A stretch of DNA of 64,000 nucleotides from Sediminibacterium sp. GTDB lineage: Bacteria; Bacteroidota; Bacteroidia; Chitinophagales; Chitinophagaceae. The translations under genes and the position numbers were made by a program. This document shows positions 9,097 through 16,300 of the stretch, piece after piece. Where the stretch lies: positions 227,806 to 291,805 of the forward strand of contig NZ_JAUYTR010000005.1 of the NCBI RefSeq assembly GCF_030695065.1, given 5' to 3'. Each line of letters begins with the position of its first letter. Positions within the stretch are counted from its first letter, which is position 1. A model generated the notes under the pieces. The model saw only the letters and a program-made list of their open reading frames with translations, did not search any database and was not told the DNA's origin.

Positions 9097-10887
9097 ATGA
9101 AATTACTGTTACAATACCTCAAACCTTATAAATGGCTGATTGGATTAGCCTTGCTATTGGCAGCCATCAACCAAAGTTTTAGCATGCTCGATCCCTACTT
9201 TTTTGGTAAGCTATTAGACCAATATGGTATGCATCCTTTGCAAACAGGTTACTTTAATGAACAAAAACAATTTGTTGCTACTGGCACCAGAACTGAATCG
9301 GAATTCATTTGGGGGGTATTGGGCTTCTTAGGCATATTGATAAGTGTTGCCATGGTATCAAGAATTGCGAAAGCATTTCAAGACTATTTTAGCAATGTTA
9401 TTGTTCAAAAATTTGGTGCTAAAATTTTTACGGATGGATTAAAGCATTCGATGCAGTTACCTTACCAAGAATTTGAAGACCAAAGAAGTGGAGAAACTTT
9501 ATCCATTCTTTCTAAAGTAAGAACTGATACAGAAAAATTCATCATTGCATTTATTAATGTGCTCTTTAGTATACTCGTAGGTATTGTATTTATTTCTGTT
9601 TATTCATTCCGTTTGCATTGGAGTATCATGCCCATTTATGCAGTAGGTATTGTGTTTCTTTCTTTGCTTACCAGCTTTTTAAGCAAGCGCATTAAAGCCA
9701 TTCAAAAAGATATTGTAAAAGAGACCACTACCCTAGCGGGCACTACCACAGAGAGTTTGCGCAATATAGAGTTGGTGAAAAGTTTGGGATTAACCGAACA
9801 AGAAATTAGCCGACTCAATAAAAATACCTACAAAATTTTAGGCCTTGAATTACGCAAAGTAAAAAGCATTCGATCATTAAGTTTTGTGCAAGGCACATTT
9901 GTAAACTTGCTCCGACAAATTATTATGTTCACTTTGCTGTGGTTGGTATTTCAAGGAAAGCTAACAGCTGGAGAAGTAATGACATTAACCTTCTACTCCT
10001 TCTTTATTTTTGGACCACTTCAAGAAATAGGTAATATCATTTTAAGCTACCGAGAAGCAGAAGCATCCTTGAATAATTTTCACAAGCTGATGCAAAAACC
10101 ATCTGAGCCTAAACCTGCTAGTCCTAAAGCCATTGGCCCAATTAGCAACCTAGCTTTCAATGATATTCGCTTCAAGCACCAAAGTGCCAGTTTTTATGCA
10201 TTAGATGGAATAACATTTCAGGCAAAAAAAGGAGAAACCATTGCATTTGTAGGGCCATCAGGTGCAGGTAAAAGTACTTTGGTTAAATTATTAGTAGGGC
10301 TTTACCATACCCAAGAAGGATCGGTAGATTACAATGGAATACATGGCCATGAGATTGATATGGAAGAACTTCGCAATCAAATAGGATTTGTAACACAGGA
10401 TACCCAATTGTTTGCAGGCACTTTAAAAGAGAATTTATTATTTGTGGCACCCAACGCCAGTGATGAAGAAATAAAAGCAGCATTGCATAAAGCCAGCTGC
10501 GACAACCTATTGGCCAAGGCCAACGATGGCATTGATTCATTAATTGGCGAAAGTGGATTAAAATTAAGCGGTGGAGAAAAACAACGATTATCCATTGCCC
10601 GTGCATTAATTAGACAGCCAAAATTGTTGATTTTTGACGAAGCCACATCGGCCTTGGACAGCATTACTGAGGAAGAAATCACCAATACCATAAGATCTAT
10701 TTCTGCTTTAAAAGAGCAGATTACCATCATGATTGCTCACCGTTTAAGTACTATTATGCACGCCGACCGCATTTATGTACTCGAGAAAGGCAAAGTGGTA
10801 GAGACAGGAAGTCATGCAGAGTTGCTAACTGAAAAAGGTTTGTACTACGCTATGTGGCGTCAGCAGATTGGGGAGAGGAAGGGGTAA
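9097..10887 (+). CDS. ABC transporter, fused permease and ATPase (exporter type)
   Basis: 596 residues from ATG 9097; the frame extends to a GTG at 9058, but the family N-terminus begins at MKLLLQYLKPYK. The first ~330 residues form a six-helix ABC exporter membrane domain. The nucleotide-binding domain has Walker A GPSGAGKST near 386, the signature LSGGE near 490, Walker B LLIFDEATSALDS and the H-loop AHRLST. Such half-transporters dimerise in the inner membrane and export lipids, drugs or peptides; the substrate cannot be told from sequence. It converges on the AAA ATPase gene, 7 bases between stops. Confidence 0.9.
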   Translation: MKLLLQYLKPYKWLIGLALLLAAINQSFSMLDPYFFGKLLDQYGMHPLQTGYFNEQKQFVATGTRTESEFIWGVLGFLGILISVAMVSRIAKAFQDYFSNVIVQKFGAKIFTDGLKHSMQLPYQEFEDQRSGETLSILSKVRTDTEKFIIAFINVLFSILVGIVFISVYSFRLHWSIMPIYAVGIVFLSLLTSFLSKRIKAIQKDIVKETTTLAGTTTESLRNIELVKSLGLTEQEISRLNKNTYKILGLELRKVKSIRSLSFVQGTFVNLLRQIIMFTLLWLVFQGKLTAGEVMTLTFYSFFIFGPLQEIGNIILSYREAEASLNNFHKLMQKPSEPKPASPKAIGPISNLAFNDIRFKHQSASFYALDGITFQAKKGETIAFVGPSGAGKSTLVKLLVGLYHTQEGSVDYNGIHGHEIDMEELRNQIGFVTQDTQLFAGTLKENLLFVAPNASDEEIKAALHKASCDNLLAKANDGIDSLIGESGLKLSGGEKQRLSIARALIRQPKLLIFDEATSALDSITEEEITNTIRSISALKEQITIMIAHRLSTIMHADRIYVLEKGKVVETGSHAELLTEKGLYYAMWRQQIGERKG

Positions 10888-10894
10888 GGAGGAT

Positions 10895-12034
10895 TTAAAT
10901 AATTTTATTCGACCATAATTTTTCTAAAAAAACTTTCCAAGGCATCACTATTATATCGCCTATTTTTCGTTCAAGTGGATCGTTACTAACGACTATTAAT
11001 TTCTTTACTTTATACTCTTCAGAAAAACTTTTGAGTCCTTTTATATGACGAGATTGCACATTGTCTGTTCCTTTTACTTCAACAGCAACTTCATGGTCGC
11101 CTAAAATAAAATCAACTTCAATTTGTGAAGTGGTTCGCCAGTAGGCAATAGAATAATTTTTATCTGAGTAATTACTGTGCGCGTATAATTCTTGATAAAT
11201 AAAATGTTCAAATGCCCCACCAAATGCTTCACTACCGATTTCAATTTTTCCTCTCTTCAATAAATTGTTTGCAATGCCTATATCAAAATAATAAAACTTA
11301 GGAGCTACAATAACTCTTCGTTTGGGCTTTTTCTGAAAAGCAGGCACGAATCTACCAATCAATGTATCTATTAAAATTTGAAAATAGTCTTTTACAGTAT
11401 GATAGCTTACACCACATTCGGATGCAATATTTGAATAATTAACCATTTCCCCATTTGAAAAAGCAGCTGCTTCTAAAAATTGCGTAAATGCATTGATATT
11501 TCTAATTTTTGCTTCAGCAATAATTTCATCTTTTAAGTAATTACCTAGATAAGCATCTATCAATTTTTTGGGATTGTCTGCTAAATAATGCCTTGGCAAT
11601 AAACCATTATTTAATGCTCGAGTCAAATCAAAATCAGGAATTTCTGATTCAATTAATGGATACAGCTCATACCGAACTGCCCTACCCCCTAATAAATTTG
11701 AACCAGCTCTTATAATTTTTCTAGGACTTGATCCACTCAATATAAATTGAATGGGATGATTCACAATGAGCCAATGTATTTCATCTAATAATTCAGGAAT
11801 TTTTTGAATTTCATCAACAATTACAATACTGTTTGTTTCACTCGCTAGTATGGTCTCTCTAAATTGAGCAGGGTTTGCTTGATATCTTCTATAAACGTCG
11901 GATTTAAGTAAGTCAAACCAAATAGCATTAGGGAAAAGCGATTTCAATAAGGTACTTTTTCCCGTTTGGCGAGCACCCCAAAGGAAAAGACTTTCATTAC
12001 CAGCCCCTTCAAAAACTTGCTTTCTAGTGAACAT
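10895..12034 (-). CDS. AAA ATPase with DUF4143 C-terminal domain
   Basis: 379 residues. The AAA_14-type ATPase domain has Walker A GARQTGKST (about 20-28), Walker B IVIVDEIQKIP (about 71-81) and a sensor-like FILSGSSPR near 97-105. The C-terminal half is the DUF4143 region, ending in a PD-(D/E)XK-like segment (EVDFILGDHEVAVEVKG). These proteins are widespread accessory ATPases of unknown function, often strain-variable. The gene has its own consensus promoter (12108-12139) and a pair of 16-base direct repeats in its leader, unlike its neighbours, which suggests separate regulation. Confidence 0.85.
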   Translation of the reverse strand: MFTRKQVFEGAGNESLFLWGARQTGKSTLLKSLFPNAIWFDLLKSDVYRRYQANPAQFRETILASETNSIVIVDEIQKIPELLDEIHWLIVNHPIQFILSGSSPRKIIRAGSNLLGGRAVRYELYPLIESEIPDFDLTRALNNGLLPRHYLADNPKKLIDAYLGNYLKDEIIAEAKIRNINAFTQFLEAAAFSNGEMVNYSNIASECGVSYHTVKDYFQILIDTLIGRFVPAFQKKPKRRVIVAPKFYYFDIGIANNLLKRGKIEIGSEAFGGAFEHFIYQELYAHSNYSDKNYSIAYWRTTSQIEVDFILGDHEVAVEVKGTDNVQSRHIKGLKSFSEEYKVKKLIVVSNDPLERKIGDIIVMPWKVFLEKLWSNKII

Positions 12035-12060
12035 ATGCGAATAAATTACTTACTAAATTA

Positions 12061-12107
12061 CATGATATTTAGAAGTAGCAGTTCTAATTATCATGATATT
12101 TAGAAGT
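12061..12107 (-). repeat. Pair of 16-bp direct repeats in the leader of the AAA ATPase gene
   Basis: CATGATATTTAGAAGT occurs at 12061-12076 and again, identical, at 12092-12107, a 31-base period (three helical turns). On the transcribed strand each reads ACTTCTAAATATCATG. The upstream copy begins at the base after the -7 box and so covers the predicted start site. The 12092 copy extends to a perfect TATCATGATA palindrome (12089-12098). Placement and spacing suggest an operator; no regulator is known. Confidence 0.6.
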
Positions 12108-12139
12108 CAAATATATTCTTAATCCTTGTCTTTATCAAA
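12108..12139 (-). promoter_or_regulatory. Consensus promoter of the AAA ATPase gene
   Basis: On the minus strand, TTTG (12136-12139) is followed after 20 bases by TATATTTG (12108-12115), a full match to the Bacteroidota consensus. It lies across the 3' end of the DUF2721 gene and predicts a leader of about 65-70 bases that contains the direct repeats. Confidence 0.65.
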
Positions 12140-12577
12140 TTTGCTCTTAATGTATTCAATTACCGTAGGGTCTTCTAATCCCTCCATATCACTTAATTCT
12201 AGCTCGAGGGCCTTGGTGCTTAATTGAATTTCCCAAAGCGATAATGCAAGTGAGCAAGAAAAACTGAGCAAACTGAAAGCAAATACCCAATGACTCATGA
12301 TCATCCATTCTATGTAAATAAAATACATACAGATAATGCAGCTTAAAAATGCCATTACGCCCAAAGCTTGCATTTGCTTGATGAGTTTTATTCTAAAACG
12401 TAAATTCTTGATTTGACCATGCACTACAGGATTGTTATCCGTTTTATTGTATTCGCTGTGTAAGGTTCTAACTCGAGTAGCCAATGCTAAAAAACGATTG
12501 GTATATGCCAACATAATTAAGCTGATTGCAGGAAATAAAAGTGCAGGAGTGTTGATGCTTATGTCCATATAGTTCAA
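12119..12577 (-). CDS. DUF2721 family membrane protein
   Basis: 152 residues. Three hydrophobic segments can be seen: about 9-30 (PALLFPAISLIMLAYTNRF), 70-90 and 93-115. Between the first two lies a basic cytoplasmic-type loop, and the tail after residue 120 is acidic. The length, the N-terminal helix followed by RFLALATRVRTL and the helix pair match the DUF2721 family, an inner-membrane family of unknown function. A start three codons downstream (MDISIN) is equally possible. Confidence 0.75.
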   Translation of the reverse strand: MNYMDISINTPALLFPAISLIMLAYTNRFLALATRVRTLHSEYNKTDNNPVVHGQIKNLRFRIKLIKQMQALGVMAFLSCIICMYFIYIEWMIMSHWVFAFSLLSFSCSLALSLWEIQLSTKALELELSDMEGLEDPTVIEYIKSKFDKDKD

Positions 12578-12656
12578 GTTACAAATTTATATTTTAACCA
12601 TACTATAAGAAGCATTACTAACGCGTGTAAGTAAAAGGGTTTTTTATATACAATCT

Positions 12657-12674
12657 TGTAGTTGAAAAACTACA
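12657..12674. other. Short hairpin with GAAA loop upstream of the surface-fibre locus
   Basis: TGTAGTT (12657-12663) and AACTACA (12668-12674) form a 7-bp stem with a GAAA tetraloop, inside the 210-base gap between the DUF2721 gene and the small T9SS protein. There is no T run after it on either strand, so it is not a typical terminator. The rest of this gap holds no gene that I can see. Confidence 0.3.
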
Positions 12675-12787
12675 TGAAATCCTTTAAAAGCGTTTAAAAT
12701 CAGGGGCAGCAGAGAGATAATAAATTCTATCTTGTTTATACCAAAGCAATCTAAAATTCGTTTATAAAATTGTTCGTACCCCCCTTT

Positions 12788-13327
12788 ATGAGAATAATAA
12801 AACTACTAGTCTGTTTATTGCTAGCAATTGGTGCCAATGCACAATTGTTAGAACCAGGCACAATGAATTCAACAGGTGGCAACTATGTATTTAGAGGTGC
12901 CCCTACTATACCCAATTTTAGTTTGGTTTGGAGTGTTGGAGAATCTACCATGATTGAAACCTTCTCGGTTAATGGAGGAATGTACATTCTTACACAAGGT
13001 GTGCTACAACCCTTTGTACCATTAGATTTGCAAACAGTACCCATACAAGGATGGAACAAGGAAGAAGTAAAATACTATCCCAATCCAGTAAGTACTCAAC
13101 TACAATTTGATTTATTCAGCAACGATACTGGAAGAGTGGTTTTAAGAATACTTGATTTACTGGGTAATACACATGGCGTAAGAGAGTTTCAATACAACAC
13201 ATTACCAGTTAATCAAAAAATCGATTTCAGCAAATACGCATCAGGCCCTTATTACTTGATGCTTTCCTTATATAGCAAAGGGCAATTAAAGAAACACGGA
13301 GTGTTCAAAATTTTAAAATTACGGTAA
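12788..13327 (+). CDS. Small secreted protein with T9SS type A sorting domain
   Basis: 179 residues from ATG 12788; a TTG 18 bases upstream is not used, because the signal peptide begins at MRIIKLL. The signal peptide is residues 1-19, ending GANAQ. Residues about 25-80 form a short domain (SVGES, TQGVLQP) seen in many small Bacteroidota secreted proteins. The C-terminal 80 residues are a type A T9SS sorting domain beginning at YYPNPVSTQLQF and ending in FKILKLR. It should be exported by Sec, then passed through the outer membrane by T9SS. It ends 10 bases before the large fibre gene, so the two are probably one operon. Confidence 0.82.
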   Translation: MRIIKLLVCLLLAIGANAQLLEPGTMNSTGGNYVFRGAPTIPNFSLVWSVGESTMIETFSVNGGMYILTQGVLQPFVPLDLQTVPIQGWNKEEVKYYPNPVSTQLQFDLFSNDTGRVVLRILDLLGNTHGVREFQYNTLPVNQKIDFSKYASGPYYLMLSLYSKGQLKKHGVFKILKLR

Positions 13328-13337
13328 ATCCAATATT

Positions 13338-16300
13338 ATGTTCAAGAGATTCTTATTGCTGCTTTTTGTTTTCGTTCTAGTAGCATCTATGCAAGCAGAT
13401 GCACAGCAGCTAAACTATCAGGCAATTGCCCGAAATGCCAATGGTGTTGCACTTACATTTAGAGATGTAGGCATTCGATTGAGTATACGTGATGGTTCTC
13501 CTAATGGATCCATTGTTTATTCTGAATCAAGAAATATCAGAACCAATCAATTCGGTTTATTTACCGTAATTATTGGAAGCCCTGGCGCAACTAGTGTATT
13601 AGGAAGCATGGCTTCTATCAATTGGATCAGTGGTAACAAATATTTACAGGTAGAAATTGACCCAGAAGGAGGAACCAATTATTTTCAAGCAGGCACTTCT
13701 CAACTACAAGCAGTTCCTTATGCATTGTTTGCTAACGCCGCTTACCCTGTTGGCCCAGCAGGCGGAGACTTGTTGGGATCAACCTATCCCAATCCCATTA
13801 TTGCACCACTAGCAGTAACCACAGGAAAAATTGCTAACCAAGCAATCACTACTCCCAAAATTGCAGACCTAAATGTAACTACGCCAAAACTGGCAGACCA
13901 AGCAGTTACCAATGCAAAAATTCAAGACAATACCATTGCGAATATTAAATTAGTGAATAGCAGGGTTACTTTAAATGGCCTGATTTTAAATTTAGGAGAC
14001 ACACAAGATTTTGCAATTGGCACCAATGGCATTGATGTTAATATCGTTTCTGCAGGCAATACCCATACGTTTAATTTTCCAGATGCGTCAATTGCCAATA
14101 GAGGATTGATTACTCCCAATGCACAAACCATTGGCGGAAATAAAACATTCAATAATGATATCACGGCGGCTCGCATCATAAGAGCAGGTGGATTAGCTGC
14201 ACAATTTTTAAAAGCAGATGGATCAGTTGACAACAATATTTATTTAACCGAGAATCAACCCATTATTGTAACAGCCACTGGAGATGCAACAGGGGTTTCA
14301 ACCAGCAGCAGAACCGCACCTGTATTGCCTTTAACGCTTGCAACAGTAAACAGTGCAGTAGGTACTTATGGAACAAGTATTGTTGTTCCATCTATTACAG
14401 TGAACAACAAAGGCTTAGTAACCAATGTTGTGGCCAACCCAATTCCTACTGCAACAGCCATTACAAGTGGTTTGCTCACTGTAGGTGATTGGAATATCTT
14501 CAACAATAAACAAAACGCCATACCATTAGGATCAGCAGCACAATATTTTAGGGGAGACTTTACCTTAAGTAATTTTCAAACAGATGTAAGAAATCAATTA
14601 AGCGCCGGCACGAATATTACTTATGCTAATGGAAATATTGGACTCACCAATAATAGTGTTACCCTTAATACATTACCATTAACATTAGGAGGCGCTCAAA
14701 CATTTGCAACAGGAACTACTGGTGTAGATTTTAATATTAGTTCTGCAGGATCAGTGCATACATTTAATATTCCAACCGCATCTGTATTTGCAAGAGGATT
14801 AATAAGTAGTACCGATTACACCAATTTCAACGCAGCATATAACAACAGAATAGCCAGCCTTACTACCACAGGAACGAGTGGTGCAGCCACTTTGAGCGGG
14901 AATGTGTTGAATATTCCAAATTACACTATTGCGGGATTAGGTGGCGAAAATGCAATAGTACCAGGAACTACACTTCAATATTGGAGAGGTGATAAAACTT
15001 GGCAAACACTGAACTCATCTGTTGTTCCAGAGGGAACCAACTTTTATTACACAGATACCAGAGCAAGAAATGCATTCTCCATCACAACCAGTGGAAGCAA
15101 CGGTGCAGCAACTTACAATAGTGCTACAGGCGCTTTTAATATACCAGCTTATACACTAAATGGTTTAGGAGGTGTTCCATCTAGTAGATTAATCAATGGT
15201 TTAGACTTATCTGCAGATAGAACATTTAGTACAAGTGATATTGCAGAAGGCAGTAGACAATATTTTACTGATGCAAGAGCAAGAACTGCCATTAGCTTAA
15301 CTACCGTTGGAACTGGTGGGTTGTCTACCTATGATAATAGTTCTGGTGTATTAAATATTCCTAATTATACCGTAACAGGTTTAGGAGCTGAACCAAGTAT
15401 CACTGCAGGCAATGCATTACAATATTGGAGAGGAGACAAAACTTGGCAAACATTAAATACCACAGTCGTTCCTGAAGGCGCTAACGAATATTTTACACAA
15501 GCAAAAGCAAGAGCAGCATTAAGTTTAACAACCACTGGAAACAGTGGGTCTGCTGTTTATAGTGCTGCAACAGGAGTATTAAATGTTCCTAGTTATACAT
15601 TAACAGGATTAGGTGGTGAAACAGCAATCACTCCTGGAAGTATTTTAGAATATTGGAGAGGTGATAAAACTTGGCAAACATTAAATACTACAGTTGTGCC
15701 TGAAGGAACTAATGAATATTTTACTCAAGCAAAAGCAAGAACAGCTATCAGCTTAACTACTACAGGAACAAATGGTGCAGCAGCCTATGACAATACAACT
15801 GGTGCATTAAATGTACCTGCTTATACGTTAACTGGGTTAGGAGGTGTTCCAACTTCAAGACAAATCAATGGAGTTGATTTATCAGCAGATAGAACTTTTA
15901 CAACTACGGAAATTAATGAAGGAACTAATTTATACTTTAACAATACAAGGGCTAGATCTGCAATTAATTTTTCAACAACAGGAAACAGTGGTGCAGCAAC
16001 TTACAATACAATTACAGGTGATTTAAACATTCCACAATATACAATTGGTGGTTTAGGCGGTGTTTCTACAGCAAGAACAATTAATGGGATTGATTTATCT
16101 GCTAATCAGTCATTTGCAGTTGGGACTGCAGGAACCAATTTTAATATTGGAATTAGCGGAGGCACAACACATCTATTCAATATACCCAATTCATCTACGG
16201 CATTAGTTACTGGAGGATTACTTAGTAATACAGATTGGACAACATTTAATAACAAGCAAAATGCAATCAGTGGAACTGGTTATAGTAAATGGTCTGGAAC

